A model generated the notes under the pieces. It saw nothing but the letters and a program-made list of their open reading frames with translations. It made no database searches and was not told the origin of the DNA. A stretch of DNA of 64,000 nucleotides. It comes from Leeuwenhoekiella aequorea (GTDB lineage: Bacteria; Bacteroidota; Bacteroidia; Flavobacteriales; Flavobacteriaceae). The stretch is from the NCBI RefSeq assembly GCF_004104375.1, contig NZ_QOVM01000004.1, positions 62,001 through 126,000 on the forward strand, in the 5' to 3' direction. Within the stretch, counting starts at the first letter, position 1; each line of letters starts with the position of its first letter. Made by a program: the position numbers and the translations under genes. Below are positions 1 to 9,336 of the stretch, one piece after another.

Positions 1-1778
1 GGTTTAAGTATAGATTCTGAAACAGGATCTACAGAATAATCCATTAACTGACCTTTATAATAAAATGGTAAATCATATTGATTTGCATTCTTACTTTGTA
101 ATTTAAATATATCGATAATGATTGGTTTCATTCCTTCCTTCGGTGACAACATTGCTACTGTACGTAGCATTTCTGTTCCTTCATAGGCATTATGCTCTCT
201 GGCACTTACAATCTGTATCAAATCATTGCTCAAATCTTGAAAGTGAAGTTGGGAATGAAATGAACTTCCCGTTTTGAAATCCCCGTTAAAATGAGATGTT
301 TCATTTTGCACAACAGTGTTATGAGCGATGGTCTGCTTTGCCCATGTCGTATTTTCTTTTAGATAACCTCCACCATTTTTAGAATTTATATTTACAAAAC
401 GCGCTAAGCCATAATCAGGTATCACCTCATCACCATTCTCATATATTGAATAGGAAAGTTTATCGTAATGACCGTGGCTGTTACCCTGAGCACTGTACTT
501 GAAGACTAATTCTAAATCACTATCCTCTTTAGAACGCAGTATTGTGAGACCACCTTGATTACCTTTAGGACCGTCAGTAAAGTTAACAGACCTTTTTTGA
601 TAGGGCTGAATTTCATTTCGCTTAAGACCTAATGCGACAGCCAGTCCGGCATCATCTAAGGTTACCTCATTTTGGATTTCTGCAATTGCTAACAACTCAG
701 GATCTTTAGAACCATAGTGATATGCAATATCCACACTATTGACCAAGGCATTGTTGTAAAAAGACATTCCTTTTTGACCATCATTTAAAGGAAAAAATCC
801 GCCTTTAGAATCTGTAAGATCTATTAATGCATAAACAGCCTTAATTTGTACACTATCTTTATAGGCAAGTACTTTTAATTCTGGCACCGTATTTTCTAGC
901 GCCACAGAAAAAGCTAAAAAAGGATACATCGCATAGCGTTGATAATACGGTCCTTCTGTATAATATCCATCTGGTGAAAATGCCTCTTCTATATTTGCAA
1001 TAAAACCGGCATCTTGTCCCGGCTTTTTAATTAGACCGCCATCATTATCTACCGCATTTGCATCAATACTGTCTTCTGGCAAACCATAAAGTGCATAATT
1101 TACTAATTGATTATCACGCATTGCAAGCCCCATCATACCCACAGCTGCATTACCCCACGTACTGTGATTATGAATACGATTAAAAAATTGCGGATTCTCC
1201 ACGGAAAGAAATAATGCAAAAGGTTTAAATAATTTGGTTTCTAAAAACTTTCGATCCTTTGGGGATAACCAGTCATAAATCGCATCATAACCTTGGCTCA
1301 TATTCACTAACCAGTTCGCATCATTAAGACATTGCCAAAATAGCTTTCCTCTGGAATAAGATCGCGTTTCTGGATGTAATGGCAGTTTTGGATACATTTG
1401 AGCGTATTCCATAAACATATCTTTGATGTAAGTAGCATACTTCTCATCCCCATATATTTGGAAAAGTACACCTGCTTTTTGCACTACGTCATAATTTTTT
1501 TTATGCTGTGTATGGGTGTAACCACCTGCCATGTCTTTAGGTATAGGGACTTCTATCTCTTCAACAATTATGGCATCTATTTCTGCTTTTGTTTGTGCTA
1601 ATGATTTATCAAACAAGGGTATTGTTCCCAGATTCTCTTTAATTAATTCTAAGCCTTTATTTGTAATTAATAAACCGTGATGTGAACTACTATCAAAATT
1701 ATAAACCTGCTTTTTTGATTGCCCTATAGCATTAAAAAACATACAGAAAATCAATAATTGTATATATACTTTGCTCAT
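1..1778 (-). CDS. PL17 oligoalginate lyase (partial, cut by left edge)
   Basis: Exo-type alginate lyase that degrades alginate oligomers to the unsaturated monouronate, probably in the periplasm. Reading the minus strand from ATG at 1776-1778 gives a signal peptide ending near FNAIGQ, then a helical toroid domain with YTHTQHKKNYDVV. Asn204-His205 in HNHSTWG correspond well to the catalytic Asn/His reported for Alg17C, and YYTEGPYYQRY supplies the tyrosine region. A later SHGHYDKLSYSI segment matches the metal-binding heparinase II/III sheet domain. About 592 codons are visible against a usual 700-750, so the C-terminus lies outside the window. It starts 7 bases after the neighbouring lyase stop, so the two are co-transcribed. 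Confidence 0.88.
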   Translation of the reverse strand, partial: MSKVYIQLLIFCMFFNAIGQSKKQVYNFDSSSHHGLLITNKGLELIKENLGTIPLFDKSLAQTKAEIDAIIVEEIEVPIPKDMAGGYTHTQHKKNYDVVQKAGVLFQIYGDEKYATYIKDMFMEYAQMYPKLPLHPETRSYSRGKLFWQCLNDANWLVNMSQGYDAIYDWLSPKDRKFLETKLFKPFALFLSVENPQFFNRIHNHSTWGNAAVGMMGLAMRDNQLVNYALYGLPEDSIDANAVDNDGGLIKKPGQDAGFIANIEEAFSPDGYYTEGPYYQRYAMYPFLAFSVALENTVPELKVLAYKDSVQIKAVYALIDLTDSKGGFFPLNDGQKGMSFYNNALVNSVDIAYHYGSKDPELLAIAEIQNEVTLDDAGLAVALGLKRNEIQPYQKRSVNFTDGPKGNQGGLTILRSKEDSDLELVFKYSAQGNSHGHYDKLSYSIYENGDEVIPDYGLARFVNINSKNGGGYLKENTTWAKQTIAHNTVVQNETSHFNGDFKTGSSFHSQLHFQDLSNDLIQIVSAREHNAYEGTEMLRTVAMLSPKEGMKPIIIDIFKLQSKNANQYDLPFYYKGQLMDYSVDPVSESILK

Positions 1779-1785
1779 AATTATA

Positions 1786-4035
1786 TTATTTCTTCATTTC
1801 GATTTTAATCGAAGCTCCCATTTTTAAAGTATTCATAACTGCAGCTATATTGCTATCAGAATCTTGGTAAGTAAATAAAATCTCTTTTGTACTTAGCGAT
1901 CTTATTGTAATATCCCGCAAACCCTTTTCAATTATAACATCTGCAGGTTCAATAAAATCAAATTTAAGGTTGCTAACGGTTGTGTTTATGACATTGAAAA
2001 AATAAGATTTATTCGCTTTATTAAGTTGAATTGTTTTGATGCCAACTTTTGATGTTGGAGTATAAACAACAGACCAGTCTTTGATAGTTGGTTTTGAGCT
2101 TGTTTCATCTATACGATCTAGATAGGTTTTAAAAGGAACTACAGCTGTCACAAAACTAAAATTGGTTCTATCACTCACTTTTGGCATAGCCCATTCTTTT
2201 CCTCTTTTTCCACTTAATGAAACGGTATCCACTTCTTGAAGTTGATAAATGTCTAATCCACTGCCATTGTCAAACGAACTTCTTAATAACTGCGGAGCTT
2301 CTTCTAATGTGTAGTGACCCTGCCATACTTGCTTATAGTTATGCGGATTAGCCGAACTGAAATTATCTTTAACTATCCAGAAATCTGTATCAATAAATAA
2401 CACCTGTCTAGAATATTCAACTCCGTTTTCTTCGAAACCTGAATGTTTGCCAATATATACATCAAGGGAATCTGTTGAATCAAACAACAATGTTTCTGGT
2501 TGAGGCAAGCTCCCAAATTTACCAAAGCCACTACCTCCTTTATTTGACTTGTAATCTACACCTTGTAAAAGAGTATCTACTAATGACACATTTTTTACTT
2601 CAGAATTTTTAAACAATTCTAAATCTTCTAAGGAATACCGAACTTGATAATTTGGTAGAATCACTCTTTCATTTGCAAAAATTTGCAGCCCCAGCATATC
2701 ACCATGCTGGTGATCTGGTTTTTCTGCATCGAGACCGGCTGAGATAACAAGCATTGCATCGTTTTTATCCCAGCCTCCTCGCATAACATAATAGCCAGTT
2801 TCTGGTAATTGTAGAGAACCAAAAGAGGGCTTAGTACTTTTTATAGTTTTTAATTTATCTAATTGTTCTTTTTTCAGAAACCAATAAATCTTTGAGGAGA
2901 CATTACTCTTTGCAAAATAACCCATTTCAGGATCTTCAAAAAGTAAGTAACCTAAGGTCAAAGTTCCTGATATATCATTACTTTCTGCCCAAGGCGCATC
3001 TGTATCATCAGAAAAAACAGGAGCAGATTTATCAGGATATGCAATTTTCACAAGTGTTGAAAATAGATTGCGCAGCTTGTTTTCAAAATTTGCACTCAAT
3101 TTCACTTTGTTGTTTTGAGCCAATTGATATACATAAAAATAGTTTTCAATATCACTTATATGGTAATGTACTGAGCGCTCAAACTGAAAACCGTCTTTAT
3201 TAATCTCCTTGTTTAGGTGCTGCTCTAATAAATCTAACGCTCTTTCTCTCCAGGCATCAGCATCCTTAAAATCATTAAATAATATAGACAACATTGCTAA
3301 TGCAGACATCCCTCGCGTTTGGTGATTGCCTGCCTGAAATGTGTCATTCGTTTCATATAAATCTGAAGCGTGCTGCAATAACGTTGCTATTGTAAGAAGC
3401 TGGTCTTCGTCTGAGTATGCTTCAGAGCCTAAATATAAATTGTGTATTTGCAACCAGTTTAAAATTCGATATCCAGACCTAAATACTTCATAGATACCAT
3501 TACCGCTTTCTATAGTCTCTACTTTATTGTTCTTTAAAGCAGTATTCAATGATTTTAACTGCTCTTTAAAGTAATTTACCTTTAGCGTATCTTTTCCTGT
3601 ATAGTAATATTGCATAGCAACATCAACCATTTTGTGTTGTCTCGCTAAGTGACGTAATGCATAGACATCAACCGCTTCTCCATTTTTATAATTAAAAGGT
3701 AACTGCCACACGGTGTTAGCCTTATATTTATTTTGATGATCTAAAGCGCGTGTTACATGTGCATCCTTTTCCTCGTAGAGCGCGGCATATTCTTCAAAGC
3801 GTGCATTATTGTTTTCCCAATTATAGAAGAAACCATAAGAAAATTGCTCTCTAAAATAAGCGGCTAAGGTTTCCGAAGAAATAACTTTAGAATCGCCTTG
3901 TAATTTTTGTTTAGTATCTTCATTTAAATACTCAGAAAGTTCTGCAATATCCAAAACTCGATTATTTGGAATCTGTTGTGCTAAACTTTCAAAATTAACG
4001 AGAATAAGCGCAGTAAAGAAGATGATATTTTTCAT
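1786..4035 (-). CDS. heparinase II/III-family polysaccharide lyase, probably alginate-active
   Basis: Secreted lyase of 749 residues with an N-terminal signal peptide (cleavage near ESLAQ). The toroid part holds Asn237-His238 in AGNHQTRG and a downstream FERSVHYH segment. The C-terminal part has the His442/His444 motif KPDHQHGDMLG, typical of the heparinase II/III metal site. This fold includes PL17, PL39 and other uronate lyases, and I cannot assign the PL family by eye. It sits between the PL6 and PL17 genes, so a role on alginate or a related uronan is likely. The ATG at 4035 follows the PL6 stop by 9 bases, consistent with one operon. Confidence 0.78.
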   Translation of the reverse strand: MKNIIFFTALILVNFESLAQQIPNNRVLDIAELSEYLNEDTKQKLQGDSKVISSETLAAYFREQFSYGFFYNWENNNARFEEYAALYEEKDAHVTRALDHQNKYKANTVWQLPFNYKNGEAVDVYALRHLARQHKMVDVAMQYYYTGKDTLKVNYFKEQLKSLNTALKNNKVETIESGNGIYEVFRSGYRILNWLQIHNLYLGSEAYSDEDQLLTIATLLQHASDLYETNDTFQAGNHQTRGMSALAMLSILFNDFKDADAWRERALDLLEQHLNKEINKDGFQFERSVHYHISDIENYFYVYQLAQNNKVKLSANFENKLRNLFSTLVKIAYPDKSAPVFSDDTDAPWAESNDISGTLTLGYLLFEDPEMGYFAKSNVSSKIYWFLKKEQLDKLKTIKSTKPSFGSLQLPETGYYVMRGGWDKNDAMLVISAGLDAEKPDHQHGDMLGLQIFANERVILPNYQVRYSLEDLELFKNSEVKNVSLVDTLLQGVDYKSNKGGSGFGKFGSLPQPETLLFDSTDSLDVYIGKHSGFEENGVEYSRQVLFIDTDFWIVKDNFSSANPHNYKQVWQGHYTLEEAPQLLRSSFDNGSGLDIYQLQEVDTVSLSGKRGKEWAMPKVSDRTNFSFVTAVVPFKTYLDRIDETSSKPTIKDWSVVYTPTSKVGIKTIQLNKANKSYFFNVINTTVSNLKFDFIEPADVIIEKGLRDITIRSLSTKEILFTYQDSDSNIAAVMNTLKMGASIKIEMKK

Positions 4036-4044
4036 AGTTACGCT

Positions 4045-6348
4045 CTAGTACATTAATTTTAACTCCAGGTTCTCTACGATCTTAAATTCACCGGAGTTTG
4101 TAATTTTATTATTCTCCGGCTTTTGCCCTTTCTCTCCCCACAGAACAGCAATAAGGTCTACCGAATTATTTTTAAATGTGTTATCTGAAACAGTTACGTG
4201 AACAATACCTCTGTTCTTAATAAGAATTTTAGTCTCGTCTGCTAATCCTGAAAGACTGAAAGTATTGCCTGAAAGAATCATATTTCCTCCTATTGTAGAT
4301 TCATCATAACCTCCACGATAATAATCTATAACTGAATTTTGAAAGTTTTCAAAGTTTGAATTTGCAACAATTAAAAACTCTGCATTGTACTCTCCGGTAT
4401 CATCAGTTTCATTAGCCAACTGAATCCCATTTTGAAAATTGATGAATTTTGAATTTTTAATTTGAATCGTATCTGCAAATGAAGATTTTGAGGTCTGTAA
4501 GATCGACTTGAAATTTTCAAATTGAGAATTTGTGATAAATATATTATAGGCACTTGACATTTGCTTTTCCAGGGTACGTATAGCATCTTGCTTGTTAGTA
4601 CCATTTAAACTAATATTTTCTAGAGCAAGTCTACCGTTAGGATGCATTTTAAATGCAGCATCCTCTGTATTGAAAGACATTTTGACTTTCTGCTTGACAC
4701 TCTTAGCTTTCAAAGTGATATTCTTAGTAATGTCTAAAGGCTTCGTAAATATGTATTCTCCTTTTTCAAGTAAAATTTCAGCTCCAGACTCTCCTTTTTC
4801 TATAGCGTCAATAAGAGCTTTAGCAGTGCTTACCGTAATAGCCGGTATATTTTTATTTTCTTCTTTTGGTTCGAACCAATTAGGCCCATATTTTGAAAAA
4901 TCTACTAATTTCCTTCCTTTTTCAGGTGCAATTACAACAGCTCCTGCACGTGGTTGATTTTCTCTGGAGGCTCCAAATAAATCTGTTTTGATTGTTTCAA
5001 AATCAAAACCCATATGCACTTCATCTAATTTTTCTTTAGGAATAAAAAGCATATCTCCTTTTTTCTCAATCGTTATCGCGTTTGATAAAACGCCAGTATC
5101 ATTTATGTCATTTACAACAGCTCCTCCTATAGTATTGTTTTTAAAAGTTACGCCGTCTATAGAATCGTAACGTCTGGTTATTGCACTTTCTCGATCACTA
5201 TAAATAACGTTATTCGCTACAAGCATACGCTCTGCACGAGCAGATCTAATTTCAGAAGCTGGCAATACTTCGCTTTGATCTACATTAGAACCTACACCAA
5301 AATTCCACGGTATTCCGCAATCGATCCAGGTATTATAGGCAACCACCACATCAGTTACCTGATTATAACGATTGAGTGGTGATTTTGGAATACCATTCAT
5401 AACTGCAAGTGGTGCTCTAAATTCTTCTCCCGTTAACTTGTAAAAATAATTATTAGTAATCCAGTGACCGGTATTAATAACACGAATTCCACCTATATTT
5501 GATGAGTTATCATTTCCTATGAATAAGTTAGCGTCTATAGTAGCATAATTACCATGGCGCAAAACCAGCGAACCTTCCGATTCAAAAAATACGTTATTTG
5601 AGAATGTATTAAAATTAGACTTACTCGATATAATTTCTACTTCACCGTTACATCTACCAAATAGATTGTGAGAAATATTTGTATACGACGGTGTCATCGA
5701 AGTATAACTGTCACCTATCTGTAAGGTCTCACCGTGCGGTCCGCCTTTTCTGGGACGTGGCCCAAAGTAGTTATTTACAATTTGATGCCTGTTGTTTATA
5801 TGCTCATTCCCTTTAAGATAAACACGTACCGTAGGACCGGTGTTTGATTTGCCCGCTATATAACAATGATCTAGTGCATTATTACGACCCCAGAATTCTA
5901 CCCAATGATCATCTGTATCTCTATCTGGCTGAGTGAAATTTTCGATTACACAATTTTTTATTGTAGAGTTATTTGCAATACGTCTACCACTTTTAAATTG
6001 AATAACAGTATTAGTTGGCGTATAACCATTTGTGAAAAATAAATCTTCTACAATTAGAAAATTACCTCCTAATTCTAGATACGATTCTCCTTCGATGGTA
6101 ACACCTCCTTTAGTTTGCGCTTTTAAAGTAATGGGACTTTTAGAAGTTCCTTCTCCTGTAAATTTTAAGGCCACGTCTTTCCATTTTCCATCCTTCATAA
6201 CAATTACAGAGCCCGGCTCTGCATTGTCAACTGCAGCATTAAATTCTTCAATGGATGAAACTAATTCTTCAGACTGAAATGCCAGACTATCAGCAGAATA
6301 GCCAATAGTTAGAATTAAGGTAACGATGTAGTAAATTAATCGATTCAT
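4045..6348 (-). CDS. PL6 alginate lyase, two beta-helix domains
   Basis: Secreted parallel beta-helix lyase that cleaves alginate by beta-elimination. The N-terminal half is chondroitinase-B/PL6-like: EIISSKSN supplies the probable Brønsted base Lys243 and LRHGNY the Arg264. Their 21-residue spacing equals that of the Lys/Arg pair I recall for AlyGC. Residues after about 520 form a second, shorter beta-helix, as in large two-domain PL6 enzymes. I chose ATG 6346-6348 (MNRLIYYIVTL, a good signal peptide). The longer reading from a TTG at 6378 would begin inside the promoter -10 box. First gene of the lyase operon; see the promoter and operator entries. Confidence 0.88.
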   Translation of the reverse strand: MNRLIYYIVTLILTIGYSADSLAFQSEELVSSIEEFNAAVDNAEPGSVIVMKDGKWKDVALKFTGEGTSKSPITLKAQTKGGVTIEGESYLELGGNFLIVEDLFFTNGYTPTNTVIQFKSGRRIANNSTIKNCVIENFTQPDRDTDDHWVEFWGRNNALDHCYIAGKSNTGPTVRVYLKGNEHINNRHQIVNNYFGPRPRKGGPHGETLQIGDSYTSMTPSYTNISHNLFGRCNGEVEIISSKSNFNTFSNNVFFESEGSLVLRHGNYATIDANLFIGNDNSSNIGGIRVINTGHWITNNYFYKLTGEEFRAPLAVMNGIPKSPLNRYNQVTDVVVAYNTWIDCGIPWNFGVGSNVDQSEVLPASEIRSARAERMLVANNVIYSDRESAITRRYDSIDGVTFKNNTIGGAVVNDINDTGVLSNAITIEKKGDMLFIPKEKLDEVHMGFDFETIKTDLFGASRENQPRAGAVVIAPEKGRKLVDFSKYGPNWFEPKEENKNIPAITVSTAKALIDAIEKGESGAEILLEKGEYIFTKPLDITKNITLKAKSVKQKVKMSFNTEDAAFKMHPNGRLALENISLNGTNKQDAIRTLEKQMSSAYNIFITNSQFENFKSILQTSKSSFADTIQIKNSKFINFQNGIQLANETDDTGEYNAEFLIVANSNFENFQNSVIDYYRGGYDESTIGGNMILSGNTFSLSGLADETKILIKNRGIVHVTVSDNTFKNNSVDLIAVLWGEKGQKPENNKITNSGEFKIVENLELKLMY

Positions 6349-6354
6349 AAACAC

Positions 6355-6380
6355 TGGTTTACCAAATTGGTTTACCAAAT
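6355..6380 (-). promoter_or_regulatory. two tandem GntR/UxuR-like operators
   Basis: TGGTTTACCA at 6355-6364 and again at 6368-6377, each inside a repeated 13-base unit ending AAAT. Each is a near-perfect palindrome (TGGT..ACCA), and the second reads AATTGGTTTACCAAAT in context. This closely resembles the E. coli UxuR/ExuR site AAATTGGTATACCAATTT, from memory. The pair overlaps the -10 box and the expected start point, a position suited to repression relieved by a uronate. No GntR-family gene is seen in the window. Confidence 0.65.
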
Positions 6381-6406
6381 ATATGTATATTTACGCGTTC
6401 CCCAAA
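6376..6406 (-). promoter_or_regulatory. Bacteroidota-type promoter of the alginate lyase operon
   Basis: On the minus strand TTTG (6406-6403), exactly 19 bases, then TATATTTG (6383-6376). This matches the TTTG-N19-TAnnTTTG promoter known in Bacteroidota at every defined position. Transcription would start near 6369, about 20 bases before the PL6 ATG. The -10 box runs into the operator repeats. Confidence 0.75.
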
Positions 6407-6451
6407 AAATTAGTCAAAAAACTGCAGATTTCTTTTAATTATCACCATTTT

Positions 6452-7171
6452 ATGAGCAACCATTCAATAAACTATCAAGAGAAATTTAAATTAATAAGCA
6501 CTGCAACATTGGCGACTGAGTTATTTAAACGAGGTCTAAAAAATCAATGTATTCAAGGGGTTAGTGCATTACATCATTCGGGGAAGAAACTAATTGGTCC
6601 TGCTTTTACGCTGCGTTACATTCCCGCTCGTGAAGATCTCAATGGTTTAGAAGTTTTTAAAGATCCTGATCACCCACAACGGGTAGCTGTAGAAACATGT
6701 CCCGAGCATTCTGTTCTGGTGATCGACAGTCGTAAAGATGCACGGGCAGCATCTGCAGGCTCAATCTTAATTACCAGACTATTTAAAAGAGGATGTTCTG
6801 GCATCATAACCGATGGCGGATTTAGAGACAGTTCAGAAATTGCTGCTCTTGATTTTCCTTCTTATCATAGTAGACCATCGGCTCCTACAAATCTCACTTT
6901 GCACCAGGCGATAGGAATCAACGAACCAATAAGTTGTGGAGATGTTGCTGTGTTTCCGGGAGACTTACTCGTAGGTGATGCAGACGGAGTAATCGTTATT
7001 CCTCAGCATCTTATTGAGGAAATTGCGGAAACCTGTGCTGAAATGACACTATTTGAAGATTTTGTTATGGAAAGAGTAATACAAGGTGCTAGCATTCGTG
7101 GTCTTTATCCGCCTACAAACCCTGAAACTTTAGTTGATTTTGAAAAGTGGAAAGAAATTCAGGATCGCTAA
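6452..7171 (+). CDS. RraA-like / HMG-aldolase family protein
   Basis: About 239 residues in the RraA/4-hydroxy-4-methyl-2-oxoglutarate aldolase family (old name: dimethylmenaquinone methyltransferase). Family landmarks are the GPAFTLRY segment, the SAGSI..TRLFKRGCSGIITDGGFRDS block with the Arg-Asp pair that holds the metal and keto acid in the aldolases, and GDLLVGDADGVIVIP near the end. Members are divalent-metal class II pyruvate aldolases, 2-oxo acid decarboxylases or RNase E regulators. Next to alginate lyases, a role on a uronate-derived 2-oxo acid is plausible but unproven. I prefer ATG 6452 (MSNHSINYQEKF) to the ATG at 6383, which overlaps the lyase promoter. Confidence 0.75.
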   Translation: MSNHSINYQEKFKLISTATLATELFKRGLKNQCIQGVSALHHSGKKLIGPAFTLRYIPAREDLNGLEVFKDPDHPQRVAVETCPEHSVLVIDSRKDARAASAGSILITRLFKRGCSGIITDGGFRDSSEIAALDFPSYHSRPSAPTNLTLHQAIGINEPISCGDVAVFPGDLLVGDADGVIVIPQHLIEEIAETCAEMTLFEDFVMERVIQGASIRGLYPPTNPETLVDFEKWKEIQDR

Positions 7172-7230
7172 ATCCAGACTATACCTGCATCCCGTTTAAG
7201 TATTTAAAAATATGTAGTGAAATCTTGAAA

Positions 7231-8082
7231 ATGCTCTATTTTCGTCTGAATAAAACTGCTATTTTGATCAAACAACTATTTGTACTCTACTTCCTCTTTA
7301 TCTCGCTTTTTGCTGCTGCACAGCAAAATGATATTACGCTAGTCTCGTGGAATATTCGTGATTTTGGTAAAACTAAAAGCAATGAAGAACTCAACCAGAT
7401 TGCAGAAATTTTAAGAGATGTAGATATTGTAGCTATACAAGAAGTTGTTGCCGGTTATGGTGGTGCTCAGGCAGTCGCAAAACTTACAGCTGTATTAAAC
7501 CGAAAAGGCGCAAAATGGGATTATGTAATTAGCGATCCTACTAACAGTCCCAAATATGTAACAGAGCGTTATGCCTATATCTGGAAGACAGCTCAAATCA
7601 AAATTAAAAACAGAGGAAATCTTGTTAAACAGCTAGATGACGAAGTGGATCGGGAGCCCTTTTTACTTCAGTTTTTTTATGCAGATAAGCCATTTACAAT
7701 TATCAATTTTCATTCACGACCCTATAATCAAAATCCTGCGCGAGAGATAAAAGCACTCGCAGAGTATGTACTAAATACACAAAACGAACCTGTCTTTCTT
7801 GCCGGAGATTTTAATATGAATGCGCAAGAAGAGGTTTTCAATCCATTAAAGAAAAGAGGCTTTTTAACAGCACTTCATAATCAAAAGACAACATTAAAAA
7901 TTCAATGTAAAGAATTTGAATACCTCAACTATGTTATAGATAACATCTTCTATTCTAAGGACATTCAATGCGTTAATTCTGGTGTTATCGATTTTGTAAA
8001 GACGTGTTCTAACCTAGAAAATGCGCGTACTCTTTCTGATCATTTACCCGTATTTGTACGTTTTAGATTTAAGAATATGTAA
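7231..8082 (+). CDS. secreted endonuclease/exonuclease/phosphatase-fold protein
   Basis: About 283 residues with an N-terminal signal peptide (cleavage after LFAAAQ) and the DNase I-like fold. Motifs in order are VSWNIRDFG, IVAIQEV (metal-binding Glu), NFHSRP, LAGDFNM (Asp-x-Asn) and LSDHLPV (catalytic Asp-His). Known members include deoxyribonucleases, sphingomyelinases and inositol phosphatases, so the substrate cannot be set from sequence. It may let the cell use extracellular DNA or another phosphodiester. ATG 7231 is chosen because it precedes the signal peptide directly; the longer frame from 7147 overlaps the RraA gene. Confidence 0.75.
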   Translation: MLYFRLNKTAILIKQLFVLYFLFISLFAAAQQNDITLVSWNIRDFGKTKSNEELNQIAEILRDVDIVAIQEVVAGYGGAQAVAKLTAVLNRKGAKWDYVISDPTNSPKYVTERYAYIWKTAQIKIKNRGNLVKQLDDEVDREPFLLQFFYADKPFTIINFHSRPYNQNPAREIKALAEYVLNTQNEPVFLAGDFNMNAQEEVFNPLKKRGFLTALHNQKTTLKIQCKEFEYLNYVIDNIFYSKDIQCVNSGVIDFVKTCSNLENARTLSDHLPVFVRFRFKNM

Positions 8083-8105
8083 TTCTTCCGTTTAATACCT
8101 TAAAA

Positions 8106-8771
8106 CTAAATAATTCCTTTTCGAATAAGTTTAGCCACTAATTCGGTAGAGTTTTTAACACCAAACTCTACAAACAACTTACTCACGCGTTTATCGATAG
8201 CACTTTCAGAATTTGGCTTAATATTCTGCTTCATCAACTGCTCTCTTATCTCTCGTTTACTAAAACCATCGGCAAGGCTTTTTAAAACTATAAGATCTAG
8301 CTCTTCAAGCTGAAAAACATTAGAGTTTGTATTTAGATTAATTTGCGGAGAAGTATAAGTCTTATTCTCATTTGCATGCTGCACCGCCATCACCAGTTCG
8401 TTTAAACTTTGTCTGCCTTTGCACACATAACCATCAATGTTTAATTGGTTGAAAAGCGCCTGTACTTTAGACGGATTATCTTCCATAGAATTGACAATAA
8501 TCTTAATATCAGGTTGTATTTTACGTACAGCAGCGATAAGCTCTTCTCCAGAATTAAGCTTTTGCTTCAGATGACTTTCTTTAAAAGATAAATCAGTTAC
8601 AAGTAGTTCAAAGGGATCATTTTCTTGTAAAGCAACACTAATTCTATTGTAGGCTTTATCACAATATAATTCTTCATACAAAAACGGAATCCCTGATTTC
8701 TCTTTTAGCGTATCAACAATACTTTTATTATCACCTTGAAAGTCTTCAGCAATCAGAACTTTTTTGAACAT
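8106..8771 (-). CDS. NarL/FixJ-type response regulator
   Basis: 221-residue two-component regulator. The receiver domain (1-130) has the acidic pocket IAED, phospho-acceptor Asp60 in LLVTDLSF, a Ser at VNSME and Lys in YVCKGR. The C-terminal LuxR-type helix-turn-helix spans about 155-215 (LKSLADGFSKREIREQL through KLFVEFGVKNSTELV). The receiver is a little unusual, with a long insertion-like stretch after beta1. The region directly upstream holds the degraded remains of a histidine kinase, so this regulator is probably an orphan now. Confidence 0.82.
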   Translation of the reverse strand: MFKKVLIAEDFQGDNKSIVDTLKEKSGIPFLYEELYCDKAYNRISVALQENDPFELLVTDLSFKESHLKQKLNSGEELIAAVRKIQPDIKIIVNSMEDNPSKVQALFNQLNIDGYVCKGRQSLNELVMAVQHANENKTYTSPQINLNTNSNVFQLEELDLIVLKSLADGFSKREIREQLMKQNIKPNSESAIDKRVSKLFVEFGVKNSTELVAKLIRKGII

Positions 8772-8783
8772 AATACAGAACTT

Positions 8784-9071
8784 TTATTTTGGTATATGGA
8801 TCAAGGTTTTAAGACCTTTTCCTATTTCTGATTCAAAATTAATAGTTCCTCCAATAGCTTTTATACGCTTTTCTATATTACGTAGTCCATTTTTTAAAAT
8901 TAATGCTTCTTGTGAGGCTCCTACATTAATATCTTCATAATCGATCTTTAGAGAATTTGACGGTTAGCAATTTAACCGAACTGTGTTTTCTCATATTTAT
9001 CATTAATTCTCGAAGAAATTTGTAAAGTGCCTCTTAAACCACTGATCTACTTGCTCCCACGAGATGTTATG
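8784..9071 (-). pseudogene. histidine kinase remnant (ATPase domain), frameshifted
   Basis: Three reading frames on the minus strand together recall the C-terminus of a NarX/DegS-type kinase. One frame gives HNISWEQVDQWFKR. The next gives EALYKFLRELMINMRKHS (the N-box) and runs on to VKFS. A third gives LKIDYEDINVGAS, a damaged G1 box, then KNGLRNIEKRIKAIGG (G2 box) and ends GLKTLIHIPK at TAA 8784-8786. No single frame is open and the sensor and dimerisation parts are missing. It lies just upstream of the intact response regulator, so it is probably the lost cognate kinase. Confidence 0.75.
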
Positions 9072-9336
9072 AATTTAGGTTGTAAAAGATTTATTTTTCG
9101 GGCTTTTGTAAAATTTATACTAGAAATTTTAATCCACAACATCAGATGAGATTGATATTTTAATTAAAATAATTTTGGCCAAATCTATCGTGTTGCGTAT
9201 ATGTCTAAATAATTAAAAGTTATTTAATTGAGAAGTCAACCATTTAATTGGCAATTATTAACAGCACACTTTCTGTGATGAATCATTCTATGTCACTTAC
9301 CTTCACTAATTTTACAAAAAATTAAAAAACTGAAAA

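Noticed and set aside
4045-6378. Longer PL6 reading starting at 6378
   Set aside because: It begins with TTG inside the -10 box and operators; ATG 6348 gives a proper signal peptide and sits about 20 bases after the predicted transcription start.
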